From: Hyphomicrobium sp. MC1 | GTDB taxonomy: Bacteria; Pseudomonadota; Alphaproteobacteria; Rhizobiales; Hyphomicrobiaceae | Direction: 5' to 3' | DNA length: 64,000 bases | Assembly (NCBI RefSeq): GCF_000253295.1 | Contig: NC_015717.1 | Location: 1,612,001 to 1,676,000 of the forward strand | In this document: one piece after another, positions 52,922 through 61,842 of the stretch | Position numbering within the stretch: position 1 is the first letter of the stretch | Layout of the letters: each line of letters starts with the position of its first letter | The notes under the pieces: generated by a model | What the model was told of the DNA's origin: nothing | What the model saw: the letters and a program-made list of their open reading frames with translations, nothing else | Databases searched by the model: none | Program-made: the position numbers and the translations under genes

Positions 52922-53737
52922 TCAACTAATTGACCTGGTTAGCCCAGTCGCGATGCGTTCAGCCAATTGCTCAGAAGCTGGTCCTCTTGGGGCGAAAAGG
53001 AAATTATTGACGAAGTCCATCTCCCGCCGGGAACGTGACCAGTCGAGAGCTTTGCGGTCCTGCAGCCGGTCCTCGAACGCGTCGATCGGATGAAGCGCAT
53101 TTTTGTAAATATAGTAGCCAGCGTAATTGCGCTCTTCGAAGAACTCGCGGATGAGGGCAATTTGACCAGGAGCGACGAGCGTCTCGATCTCGATTAGGAA
53201 CGTGGGTGAGTTCGCCTCGATGAATTGCTTTGCACCGCAAAGAACGTCGTATTCATGGCCTTCGACGTCTATCTTTACGAAGCCGACATCATGGCCTGCC
53301 AGTTGGTCGAGCGTGGCGGTCGTAACTTCGGTGACGTCTGTTGAACCGTTTTGAGCAGTTTGCTCGAGGGTTGAGTGCCCTGTTCCTTCGGAGGGAAGAA
53401 AGAAAGGGCGCGTTTGATCGGCGGCCGAAGATGCGGCCTTCTCGACAATTGTCACATTGTCTATGCCCTTGCGGCGAACAAGTTCTTTCAACAGCCGCGC
53501 CACTTCGTGATGCGGCTCGAATGCGATGACGAACTCAGTATGTTTCGAAAGCAGGATCGTATAGCGGCCAAGGTTTGCGCCAACATCTATGCTCCCACGA
53601 TTGGGATCGACGATGTCGCCGATGATGTCCTCTTCTCTCTCAGCAAATTTATCATGAGCCAAATATCGATCATGCATGTGTACCGGCGCGAGCTTCCACG
53701 CTAGGTGCGAAAGTGTCGTTCTCAGACCATTCTGCAT
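52922..53737 (-). CDS. FkbM family methyltransferase
   Basis: The product has 271 residues with an S-adenosylmethionine-binding fold. Motif I is IDVGANLGRYTILLSKHT, followed by FEPHHEVARLL. FVKIDVEGHEYDVLCGA is the hallmark of FkbM methyltransferases. In polysaccharide loci these enzymes methylate sugar hydroxyls. It lies 9 bases downstream of the flippase gene, so it is part of the exopolysaccharide operon and probably decorates the repeat unit or its end. Confidence 0.88.
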   Translation of the reverse strand: MQNGLRTTLSHLAWKLAPVHMHDRYLAHDKFAEREEDIIGDIVDPNRGSIDVGANLGRYTILLSKHTEFVIAFEPHHEVARLLKELVRRKGIDNVTIVEKAASSAADQTRPFFLPSEGTGHSTLEQTAQNGSTDVTEVTTATLDQLAGHDVGFVKIDVEGHEYDVLCGAKQFIEANSPTFLIEIETLVAPGQIALIREFFEERNYAGYYIYKNALHPIDAFEDRLQDRKALDWSRSRREMDFVNNFLFAPRGPASEQLAERIATGLTRSIS

Positions 53738-53746
53738 ATTACACTC

Positions 53747-54994
53747 CTATGACTGGGGGGATGGCGTGCGTACTTGGTAAGGATCGTGTGCGCGGTAGAC
53801 AGCAACCAAAACGTACATCAGTGCCAACGCGAGGGCGCATCCGTAAACGCCGCCGGTCCAGATGCCTGTGGGCAGGAATACGGCAGTGAGCAAGGCGGAA
53901 AGCAAAGTGCTTTTCATGAGCAACGGATCGCGGCTCCTGCAGTAGAGACGCAATGCCCCCATCTCGGCGATGATCCGTGCGAGCGTCGCGGCGAGCAAGA
54001 GCCAAAGCAAGGCTTGGTATTTGATAAGGAGGGGGCGGTCTAGATAAGGCACGATGAACCAGACCACGCATGCAGCAGCCAATCCGAGGAGCGTCGCCTC
54101 CATAAGGGCGCTCCGCGTGGTCTGAATGTCGAGATCTCGGAATGCATCATCGTCTCCAGCCTGAAAAGCAGACACGAGGTGAGGCCGTGCAAATGACATA
54201 AGCCCAGAATTCACGAGATTATATATGGCCGTTCCGACTTGCCAGAAAAAGAAGTACACGCCAGCAAGTTCGAGTGACAGGAACGCGCCAACGAGATAGC
54301 GGTCGAGATAGATTGTGGCTGTCGATGCCAGACTATTTCCATAAAGAAGTGCGGATGCGCGAATGGATCGGCGAACCCGCTCAATAGAGGGAAGGTGAAA
54401 TGCCGAGAGATGGGATCGAAGAAACAATGTGATCAGAATCGTCGCGGCTACGCTGCCGCCCAGCCAGAATGCCGACAGCGCATATATCGTGCGCCAGGCG
54501 GGCTCGAAGTATGCAGCAACTATGAATGCGATCGGCCACGATGTCGAAAGGACGCTCAGCACCACATTTGCCGCAAATGGGCGCCGGAGCTGAATCAAAA
54601 AGTCATAGCCGTCCATAACCAAGTGTTCGCCTGCCACGAGGCCAACAACAATAACAGCGAGCCAGGGGATCACGTCCGCCATCGCAAGTGCCGCGGCGAT
54701 CATGAGCGCAAGAGCGTACAAGATGACGTACGGCGAAAAGTATCCCGAAATGAGCAGCGACTGTTCGGTGTGGCTGACGTCTGTCAACTCGCGCGCCACT
54801 TGGCGATTTAAACCGAGGCGAAGAACGATCGGCAAAATTGCGACTTGCCCCTGAAGCAGACCATATATACCGAGATCGGTCAGCGACATGAGTTTCGCGA
54901 TGAACAAGCCGAGAAGGAACTTGCTCGCAATGCCAGATATGCGCATCGCAAACACGCTAAGCCGCAACACTGGCGATGACATTGTGAGTGACAT
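53747..54994 (-). CDS. Wzx-like oligosaccharide flippase
   Basis: The product has 415 residues with about twelve hydrophobic helices of the MOP/MATE-like polysaccharide flippase fold. The opening RLSVFAMRISGIASKFLLGL and GIYGLLQGQVAILPIVLRLG are typical of Wzx. It should move lipid-linked repeat units across the inner membrane. ATG at 54994 (MSLTMSSPVLRL) overlaps the GH5 stop by one base (TGATG). A frame open further upstream, inside the GH5 gene, adds 55 unlike residues. Confidence 0.85.
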   Translation of the reverse strand: MSLTMSSPVLRLSVFAMRISGIASKFLLGLFIAKLMSLTDLGIYGLLQGQVAILPIVLRLGLNRQVARELTDVSHTEQSLLISGYFSPYVILYALALMIAAALAMADVIPWLAVIVVGLVAGEHLVMDGYDFLIQLRRPFAANVVLSVLSTSWPIAFIVAAYFEPAWRTIYALSAFWLGGSVAATILITLFLRSHLSAFHLPSIERVRRSIRASALLYGNSLASTATIYLDRYLVGAFLSLELAGVYFFFWQVGTAIYNLVNSGLMSFARPHLVSAFQAGDDDAFRDLDIQTTRSALMEATLLGLAAACVVWFIVPYLDRPLLIKYQALLWLLLAATLARIIAEMGALRLYCRSRDPLLMKSTLLSALLTAVFLPTGIWTGGVYGCALALALMYVLVAVYRAHDPYQVRTPSPQS

Positions 54995-56073
54995 CAGTTC
55001 TGACGCTGCTCCGTCGGATCGCCGTGAATGAATTGGGCGGCCTGTGCTGACAAAATTTCCAACTGAGGTCGTGGAGACCCGTCCTTTGCTGGCGAAAGAT
55101 TCAAAGGATAGTCGTCGGGCCACCAGTCGCCGCCGGCCCACGCGGCCCAACCCATCCAAACATCACGGTTGTCGCGCATGGTGACACAGATGTTTTTCAA
55201 AGCGGCCAACGATTGCGGGTCACGACCGGCACCAAACTCTCCAAGAAATGCTCTAATTTCGTTTGCGCGGGCCCAAGTCTGGAACTTGTGCAATCGGTCT
55301 GATCCCACGTCGGGTCCCACAACATCCCCGGTCTTCCCCGAGGAGTCTTGATCAAGGTACTGCTGGACCTCAAGCACGAAGTTTCTTTCCGGATCGACGA
55401 CCTCCGCCATCAGGTCATTTCCGGAAGAAAACCAAGAATGGGCTCCGGTGTAGTTCACGCCCGGAACAAAGACGAGTTGCTTTGCTTGGCTCGCTCGTAT
55501 GGCAGCGAGCGCAACATTGGCTATCGGCAGCCAATTATACGCGACAATTCCAGTTGGCTCGTTCATCAATCCAAAGATGACCGAGTTGTCATCTTTGAAC
55601 GCGGCAGCGAGCCGCCCGCAAAAGTCGGCGAAAGCTGCGGCGCTCACAGCTTCCGATCCGATGACGTGTGCTTCCTTCCAGTCGTCGGTCTTAAGGCGGC
55701 GCTGCGCATAATTATGAGTGTCGAGAACAACTTTGAGGCCGGTAGCTCTCGCGGCGTCGACGGACGCCTTCAGGCGTTCCAACTCTTGCCGATCTAAATC
55801 CGAGTTGAGTCCCGGCTGCAGGCGTTCCCACCGAAAAGGCAGACGCACGAGATTGAAATTCCGCGCGGCGAAATAGGTGAAGCTCTCCTTCGAAGGATAC
55901 GAATAGTCGGTACCATATTTTCCCGGTAGCTTTCCGAATTCACCGCCGGCGATATTGACCCCCGCGCAGTAGGCGGGAGAATTTTCCGACAGCGCCGGTG
56001 CGTTCAAAGCCTGCGCGGCGATCGCAGCGGCGCCCGTGGCGATCACAGTTCGGCGCGTTGGTTTGAGAACCAT
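54994..56073 (-). CDS. Glycoside hydrolase family 5 (cellulase-like), exported
   Basis: The product has 359 residues with an arginine-pair signal (PTRRTVIATGAAAIAAQAL) that may use the Tat pathway. GH5 features are LVRLPFRWERLQP, VVLDTHNY, the acid/base E172 in FGLMNEPTG and the nucleophile E279 in FLGEFGAG. It should cleave beta-1,4 or similar glycan links in the periplasm or outside. Placed between the polymerase and flippase genes, it likely trims or releases the exopolysaccharide, as other glycanases in EPS operons do. One base separates its start from the polymerase stop (56075). Confidence 0.9.
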   Translation of the reverse strand: MVLKPTRRTVIATGAAAIAAQALNAPALSENSPAYCAGVNIAGGEFGKLPGKYGTDYSYPSKESFTYFAARNFNLVRLPFRWERLQPGLNSDLDRQELERLKASVDAARATGLKVVLDTHNYAQRRLKTDDWKEAHVIGSEAVSAAAFADFCGRLAAAFKDDNSVIFGLMNEPTGIVAYNWLPIANVALAAIRASQAKQLVFVPGVNYTGAHSWFSSGNDLMAEVVDPERNFVLEVQQYLDQDSSGKTGDVVGPDVGSDRLHKFQTWARANEIRAFLGEFGAGRDPQSLAALKNICVTMRDNRDVWMGWAAWAGGDWWPDDYPLNLSPAKDGSPRPQLEILSAQAAQFIHGDPTEQRQN

Positions 56074-56074
56074 C

Positions 56075-57349
56075 TTATGCTCCTTTTAACGCGGGAATTT
56101 GATTTCTCTCCGCGTCGCCCCCCGCCTGGAGGGCGCCTTGGATGAACCACAGGAGCGCGGCGGTTTTTATCGTCAGAAGCGAATAGCTGACCAACATGGA
56201 CAGGGTGAGGTAGATACAGAGCGCGTGCGTAAAGCGAACCTGCTCCGTCGTCTTTTCGGAGACATGCCACGCGATGAAAGTCCAAAGCAGGATGAGGCCC
56301 GGGAGAGATTGCGTCACAATAAGATAGGCAAGGCCGCTATCAACCGTGGAGTTGACGAATTGTTCGGAGATCCCAAGAAGGTCCGGAAGTTCGAACCGAT
56401 GAATGATTTCGACCGTTCCGGCTAGTCGCCCTGCGAAATCGTCCTCTCCAGATTTTAGTCCGAAGAGACCGGCGGCAGAAAATAACGTAAGCCCCGCCAG
56501 CGGAAGGTAGATGATCGCGGAGTACGGAGGCAGGTACGGCGTCACAAACGCTGCCGCCAAAATAATGACCGAGGCGAGTACAGCGAGCCGGCCGTCGCAG
56601 CCCATAAGCAATAGGACGGTCGTGACTGCGAGATAGATTGTGGCAGGCAAGCCAATGCGGCGAAAGCATGAGGTCGTAAACGCGACGATTATACTGCAAT
56701 AATTTCCCAACGATACCGGCTCGAGAAATATCGATGACATCCGCAGTTCGTTGACCCATGGAAAATAGCGCGCATTCGGACGCGTGGCGCTGACGAAGAG
56801 ATCGGAGTTCGAATTGTAGAACTGATCGGCGCGGGTTCCGCGGGTGTTTATGTAGTATTCCTGAATTTTGAAAATTGCCGAGTGAATGTCTGGCAAGAAC
56901 GACTCGAGCAGAAAGACAGCAAGCACTGCTGTTTGGACGAACAGGACAGTGCGCACCAGATAGCGTTCTGAGGATGCCATTCCCAGGAGCAGAAACACGG
57001 GGATAATCATCACATCGCGGATGTATTTGGGTTGCAGCTCTCCGGTGGCGATGGCGCGAACAACACCGAACAGGAAAATGAGACTCATTACGACGACGAT
57101 AGGCGCCATCTCAGGTCGCCATCGAAGCAGTGCAACCGCGAGCGCAGTCGCAGTCAGCATCCCCTCGACGAGCATGACGAGGGATGGCGTGAGCGCCATC
57201 ACGTTGGCATTCACGACGGCCAGCCCAGCGTTGAACATGATGGCGGCGATTACGATGGCGGATGGGGCAACGTCCAGCAGCCAGCTGTTTGCTAAGCCGG
57301 ATGAACGAAAATTCGCATTGCTGTTCGATAGGCTGGTTACGTCGCTCAT
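56075..57349 (-). CDS. Wzy-like O-antigen/exopolysaccharide polymerase
   Basis: The product has 424 residues with ten or more hydrophobic helices and a large soluble loop in the second half (about 300-345), a layout typical of Wzy polymerases and O-antigen ligases. These proteins are poorly conserved; the call rests on topology and on its place between glycosyltransferase, GH5 and flippase genes. ATG at 57349 overlaps the upstream stop (ATGA, 57346-57349); a longer frame opening at 57484 lies within that gene. Confidence 0.75.
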   Translation of the reverse strand: MSDVTSLSNSNANFRSSGLANSWLLDVAPSAIVIAAIMFNAGLAVVNANVMALTPSLVMLVEGMLTATALAVALLRWRPEMAPIVVVMSLIFLFGVVRAIATGELQPKYIRDVMIIPVFLLLGMASSERYLVRTVLFVQTAVLAVFLLESFLPDIHSAIFKIQEYYINTRGTRADQFYNSNSDLFVSATRPNARYFPWVNELRMSSIFLEPVSLGNYCSIIVAFTTSCFRRIGLPATIYLAVTTVLLLMGCDGRLAVLASVIILAAAFVTPYLPPYSAIIYLPLAGLTLFSAAGLFGLKSGEDDFAGRLAGTVEIIHRFELPDLLGISEQFVNSTVDSGLAYLIVTQSLPGLILLWTFIAWHVSEKTTEQVRFTHALCIYLTLSMLVSYSLLTIKTAALLWFIQGALQAGGDAERNQIPALKGA

Positions 57350-59196
57350 GGCGCGAAGCCGGTGCGACGGTCGCGAGTGGCAAGATGCAAGAAAACAATA
57401 TTTCCCACTACATAACGAGAGAACAGCCGGCGAGGCTCGAGCGCTAAGCGATACAACCACTCGCATCGGGCACGGCGAATCCAACCTGGTGCCCTTCTCA
57501 TGCGTCCAGACGCGAAGTCAAAAAGGGCGCCGACGCCGAGCTGAAGTGGTACCGGGAGATCATGGCAGTGCTTGTCGATCCAGATTTCTTGAAGTGGATT
57601 TCCCATGGCGACGAGAAGTATGTCGGCTTTGGAGGTCTTTATCTCGTGTCGTACAAGTTGGATGTCTGTCTCTTGCGACAAATATCCGTCGCGGGCTCCG
57701 ACGATCGAGTGGCGCGGATATAAAGCGGCAAACCGGGCGGCGGTGGAGCGGACAATTTCCGGGCGCGCGCCCAGCAGGAAAATACGCAATTTATGCCGCG
57801 TATTGGTCAGATAGTGCGGGACAAAGTCAGTTCCGTTCAGATTGGCGGGAAATCGTCTGCCGAACTTCATGCGGCTGGCGATATCAACACCGAAGCCATC
57901 GTTGAGAACAAGAAAGCGTCGTAGCGCCTTACGTAAATCGGGATTTCGTGCCGCTAGGCGAAGCGTGTGAGCATTGGCAAATGCTATGCGCTGTTGAAAA
58001 TTCTGGGCGACGGCCTGATCCAACGCATCGACGGCATCATTGCGCGACATCACGCTGATTTCAACGCCTAGCAGTGTGCGTGTCTTGTGACCGACGACAC
58101 GCTCATATTCGTTACGATACAATTGCTCGACCTGTGCCCAATCGTAAGGCGCTGCTGCCGCTATAGCTGCAGATCGCAGTTCGGTGTAGCGCTCGGAAGA
58201 TGTCCGCATGAATCTGAGAAGATTATCGGCTGCTACTTCTGGCTCGTCGAAATTTGTGGGAAGCCCGACGCCGGCGCGTCGCAGGATCGCTTCGAAGCTT
58301 GGAATTTCATTTGCAATCGGTATGAGCCCGGCAGACATGGCTTCGACGAGCGTCAGCCCAAATCCTTCATACTGGGACGCCGACGCGAAGAAGCTGCAGG
58401 TAGAAAGTTCATCGGCAATCTCTCCGTCATTTCGGTCGGTCAGAATTTTGATGCTGCCGTCGCGCAAGCCGTCGGCGCAGGCCGCCTCGATAATGCGTAG
58501 CATTCCGTCACTATCGTTTCCGATCAATACGAGACGGGCATCCGGGATCGCATGGCGAACGCGGTCAAATGCGTTGATGAGGTTCAGAATGCCTTTGTGC
58601 GCCGCGAATCTACCGAAATACGCGATCTTAGGTTGGTATTCTCGACTTGAGACATCTCTGAATTTTTGGATGTCGACGCCATTTTCGATCGCTACAACAC
58701 GTTCACCCGCGATTGTGCGGAAGGTCTGAGCGTCGTTGTCGCTGCAGGCGATGACGCGACGGTAATTGCGGAGCGAAGACTTTGTGATGGTCTTGAAATA
58801 GAAGCGCTTCAGGTGTTGCGCAAACGTCGTGTGGAAGAACCCCCCATGGGTCGTCAACACCATTGGTTTTTTGTGCCATGGCGCGGTGGCTGATAGAAAA
58901 TCCGCAAAGAAGTCGACACCGTGAACGTGAACTAAGTCGAAATCTTCAAGGTGCGACAAAACTTGCGGCGCAAGTGGGTAGCGCCGTGAACCACGAAAGG
59001 GAATGCGCCTAACAGGAATATCTTCAACGCAATCGCGTGAAGGAAGCACTGTGTCGAGATCTTGAAAGCGGCGGTTGAGAGTGAGAACCTCTGCTTGCAG
59101 CCCAGCTCTCAGTTGGGCGCGCGCTAACGCCAGCACCATATTTTCGAGGCCGCCCACGGCGGGATGAAACTGACGAACGACATGCAATACACGCAT
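57346..59196 (-). CDS. Fused GT4 glycosyltransferase and WecG/TagA/CpsF (GT26) glycosyltransferase
   Basis: The product has 616 residues holding two enzymes. Residues ~1-365 are a GT4-type glycosyltransferase (MRVLHVVRQFHPAVGGLENM; AYFGRFAAHKGILNLINAF; ASQYEGFGLTLVEAMSAGLI with the E-x7-E pattern). Residues ~370-610 are a WecG/TagA/CpsF transferase (FANAHTLRLAARNPDLRKAL, LNDGFGVDIASR, LNGTDFVPHY, LLVAMGNPLQEIWI). AGGAGG lies 6 bases before ATG at 59196, which sets the start. Each half is normally a separate gene. The fusion suggests both sugars are added in one handover to the same lipid-linked acceptor. Confidence 0.92.
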   Translation of the reverse strand: MRVLHVVRQFHPAVGGLENMVLALARAQLRAGLQAEVLTLNRRFQDLDTVLPSRDCVEDIPVRRIPFRGSRRYPLAPQVLSHLEDFDLVHVHGVDFFADFLSATAPWHKKPMVLTTHGGFFHTTFAQHLKRFYFKTITKSSLRNYRRVIACSDNDAQTFRTIAGERVVAIENGVDIQKFRDVSSREYQPKIAYFGRFAAHKGILNLINAFDRVRHAIPDARLVLIGNDSDGMLRIIEAACADGLRDGSIKILTDRNDGEIADELSTCSFFASASQYEGFGLTLVEAMSAGLIPIANEIPSFEAILRRAGVGLPTNFDEPEVAADNLLRFMRTSSERYTELRSAAIAAAAPYDWAQVEQLYRNEYERVVGHKTRTLLGVEISVMSRNDAVDALDQAVAQNFQQRIAFANAHTLRLAARNPDLRKALRRFLVLNDGFGVDIASRMKFGRRFPANLNGTDFVPHYLTNTRHKLRIFLLGARPEIVRSTAARFAALYPRHSIVGARDGYLSQETDIQLVRHEIKTSKADILLVAMGNPLQEIWIDKHCHDLPVPLQLGVGALFDFASGRMRRAPGWIRRARCEWLYRLALEPRRLFSRYVVGNIVFLHLATRDRRTGFAP

Positions 59197-59226
59197 GGAC
59201 AACCTCCTAGAGCCACCGGGACGATC

Positions 59227-60876
59227 TCAAGCTGACCGCAAAACCTCCAACGGAGCCTTGTTGATGATGACGCCTGCTGCACGGATGCCAACCGCAGGCG
59301 ACGTTTTAAGCGCCCGCATGAGTGTGAAGGTCGATGTGGATCCCCACTCCGCAACGATTACGCAGACATCGAGTGAAGTCGCGACGGCCTCGGCATCCGC
59401 GTGGTTTGTAAGCTCGGGCAGATCACAGATTATGAGATCATAGCTGCCGCGCGCGCTGGTGATCAGCTTGTCCAGCTCAGGTGATGCCATCAGCACAGCG
59501 GGCCGCACGTCATCGGAAATGCTGCGTTCGCCCAGAAAATCAAAGCCGAACTCGGTCGTCGTGACATTGTCGACGAGATCCGTAGGGTTCTTCAATGCGC
59601 TCAGCAATTCTGTTGTCGGCGTGCCGGTCAGTCCGCGCGCAAGTGCGGGTCGATGAAGGTTGCCGTCCATTAAGAGAACGCGTGCGCCGCCTTCAACACC
59701 GAGCACCGCGAGGTTGAATGCGAGCGTTGATTTTCCCTCGCCGTTGCGCGTTGAGGCGACGCCGACAACACATGTGCCGTTATTGAGGTTTTCTCGCAGG
59801 CGTAGAAGAATACTGCGCAATCCGTCCTTGTCGTCATGCAAAAGAAGTGGCGGTTCAGCGCCGTTCTTTGGATACAGTTTGCGGCCGGGCACAAGCGAGA
59901 CTACGCCAAGTACAGGTAATCCCAGGCTGAGCTCCAAATTTTCTGGAGTGCGAACAGGACGTAGAACGAACTCGCGACGGGCAGCAAATGCGAGGCCAAT
60001 GAAGCTGCCACCCAAAAGTGCTGCAGCAAGTATCGCCGTACTGAAGGTGGGCGAAGTGCGTGATGCGCTCGCCCGCGTGAGAATTCTTGGTCCCGTCGCG
60101 GCCATGGGCTCGGCGTTGAGCGCGTTGGCGTACTCACTAAGAGTCTGCTGATGAAGCGAGCGATAGGTGCTTGCTAAGGCTTCGAGCTTTTTGCGTTCGA
60201 CGGGTCTGCTGGGTCCTGCCTGTGCCTGTTCCTCTGCGGTAGCCGCACGTTCTTGCAACGTATCGAGGCGTTGCTGCAGCTCCTGCACCGCTTGTTTTGG
60301 CCCATTTCCGATCGTTTTTTTGTAATCCTCAATGTAAGCATCAAGCACGGCATTTACGAGCTTCGCGGCGTTATATGGATCGCGCGACGCAAGCGTGATT
60401 CTGATCGCGGATCCCAATGCCACGGGAGATACGGTTAGAAGGTCCTTGATCTTTCCGATCGTCTTGAGTCTTTCGGCATCCGTTTCCGCGACAGATGACA
60501 TCTGTTGCTGCTCGCTACCGGCGAGGGATGTTGTCAAAAGAGCCGGCTCGGAAAACGCCGGACCGTTCGCTTCACCCCAAAACGCGAGCCTGTCGAGTGT
60601 TTCGGAAATAATGTGATCGCTTTTGATTGTCTCGATCTGAGCCGCGACGAAACTTTCTCGTGCATCGGCATCCGACGCTGTGACGCTTGCGTTCAACGAT
60701 GGCAGCAAGACTTCGCCCGTCACGACGTGGCGGCGTTCCTCAGTGCCAAGCGCTAAAGCTCCTGCAGCGAAGCCTAAGAGTGTCCACGTAATGATTGTTC
60801 CACGGCGCCATCTGATAGCAGCGCGCCATGCGGATAAAGGTATCTGGCCGTGAGATGGAACGTTAATGCGATGCAT
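59227..60876 (-). CDS. Wzc-like polysaccharide copolymerase with BY-kinase-type ATPase domain
   Basis: The product has 549 residues. The Wzz-type chain-length domain lies between two membrane helices (about 26-45 and 281-299) with a coiled-coil (about 195-250). The C-terminal ATPase has Walker A ASTRNGEGKST (374-384) and LIICDLPEL as Walker B. Walker A' reads LLMDGNLHRP, with DGN in place of the usual DxD. There is no tyrosine cluster at the C-terminus, so autophosphorylation of the Wzc kind is doubtful. It is the first gene of the minus-strand EPS group, 30 bases before the GT4-GT26 fusion. Confidence 0.87.
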   Translation of the reverse strand: MHRINVPSHGQIPLSAWRAAIRWRRGTIITWTLLGFAAGALALGTEERRHVVTGEVLLPSLNASVTASDADARESFVAAQIETIKSDHIISETLDRLAFWGEANGPAFSEPALLTTSLAGSEQQQMSSVAETDAERLKTIGKIKDLLTVSPVALGSAIRITLASRDPYNAAKLVNAVLDAYIEDYKKTIGNGPKQAVQELQQRLDTLQERAATAEEQAQAGPSRPVERKKLEALASTYRSLHQQTLSEYANALNAEPMAATGPRILTRASASRTSPTFSTAILAAALLGGSFIGLAFAARREFVLRPVRTPENLELSLGLPVLGVVSLVPGRKLYPKNGAEPPLLLHDDKDGLRSILLRLRENLNNGTCVVGVASTRNGEGKSTLAFNLAVLGVEGGARVLLMDGNLHRPALARGLTGTPTTELLSALKNPTDLVDNVTTTEFGFDFLGERSISDDVRPAVLMASPELDKLITSARGSYDLIICDLPELTNHADAEAVATSLDVCVIVAEWGSTSTFTLMRALKTSPAVGIRAAGVIINKAPLEVLRSA

Positions 60877-61147
60877 CAGGTCGCGTCCGACTTTTACACG
60901 TCTAGAGCAATGACGTCAGCGGATGGTGATAAGTAGACAACGCATCGAGCGCGTTCGCGGAAGCGAACAAAACGTCGCATTACATAGTATTTTCATGAGA
61001 GTAACATTGAGTGCGTTGCACCATAATTGTGCCTCATGGTCAGTGGAGAGGTTGCCTCTCGATCGGCAACTCACTTGCCTTTCACTCATCTGGATTGCCG
61101 TTAGTGCGCAGTCCAATCGAACCAGTCAGTGTGCGGAGACGGTATCG

Positions 61148-61831
61148 ATGGCCTTTCTCAATCGTCCTCAGTCTTTGTCTTTTTCCGGTGCCGAACTTGC
61201 GTCGTCGCCGAGCGCCAACACTCTTGGAATTCAACTTGCAATTAAGCGCGCGGTCGATGTTTTCGCCGCGTCAACACTGATCGTTGTGGCGTCGCCGATC
61301 CTTCTTGGAGCGGCGCTGGCAATCAAACTGACATCGCGCGGACCGATCTTGTTCAAGCAATCTCGCTACGGTTTGAACAACGAGCTTTTCGGTATCTACA
61401 AATTTCGCAGCATGCGAATTGATTTGGGGGATGCCACAGGCGTCAGACAAACCAAAGCTGACGATCCGCGCGTCACAAGTGTTGGAAAAATCCTTCGCCG
61501 CACCAATATCGATGAATTGCCGCAACTCTTCAACGTTCTGTTCGGCGACATGTCTCTTGTCGGACCTCGTCCGCATGTTCCTGGAATGCGTGCGGGCGGT
61601 CTACTCTATGAGGAGCTTGTTCCTCATTACTTCAAGCGTCATCGCATGCGTCCCGGAATTACCGGCTTGGCTCAAATCAATCGATTAAGGGGCAGCACGA
61701 CGGACGCAAAATTCGCCAAGGCGCGTATAGAATACGATCTCGCCTATGCTGAGAGCTGGTCTCTTTTTCTGGATTTTCGGATCCTTTGGCAAACTTTCAA
61801 ATCTGAGGTGTTCCGCGGCACCGGGAGCTGA
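61148..61831 (+). CDS. Initiating sugar-phosphate transferase (PssY/WbaP/ExoY-type)
   Basis: The product has 227 residues with one membrane-entering helix ([20 protein letters not shown]) and the catalytic block of polyprenyl-phosphate hexose/acetamido-hexose-1-phosphate transferases: [47 protein letters not shown] and RPGITGLAQ. It loads the first sugar on undecaprenyl phosphate and starts the repeat unit. ATG at 61148 is preferred with a weak GGAG upstream. A frame open from 60923 would add 75 residues without membrane helices or family similarity. Confidence 0.92.
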   Translation: MAFLNRPQSLSFSGAELASSPSANTLGIQLAIKRAVDVFAASTLIVVASPILLGAALAIKLTSRGPILFKQSRYGLNNELFGIYKFRSMRIDLGDATGVRQTKADDPRVTSVGKILRRTNIDELPQLFNVLFGDMSLVGPRPHVPGMRAGGLLYEELVPHYFKRHRMRPGITGLAQINRLRGSTTDAKFAKARIEYDLAYAESWSLFLDFRILWQTFKSEVFRGTGS

Positions 61832-61842
61832 GGCAGCAGTTG

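Noticed and set aside
60911..60918. TGACGTCA palindrome in the divergent exopolysaccharide promoter region
   Set aside because: An 8-base palindrome is expected by chance in a window of this size and no partner site was found.
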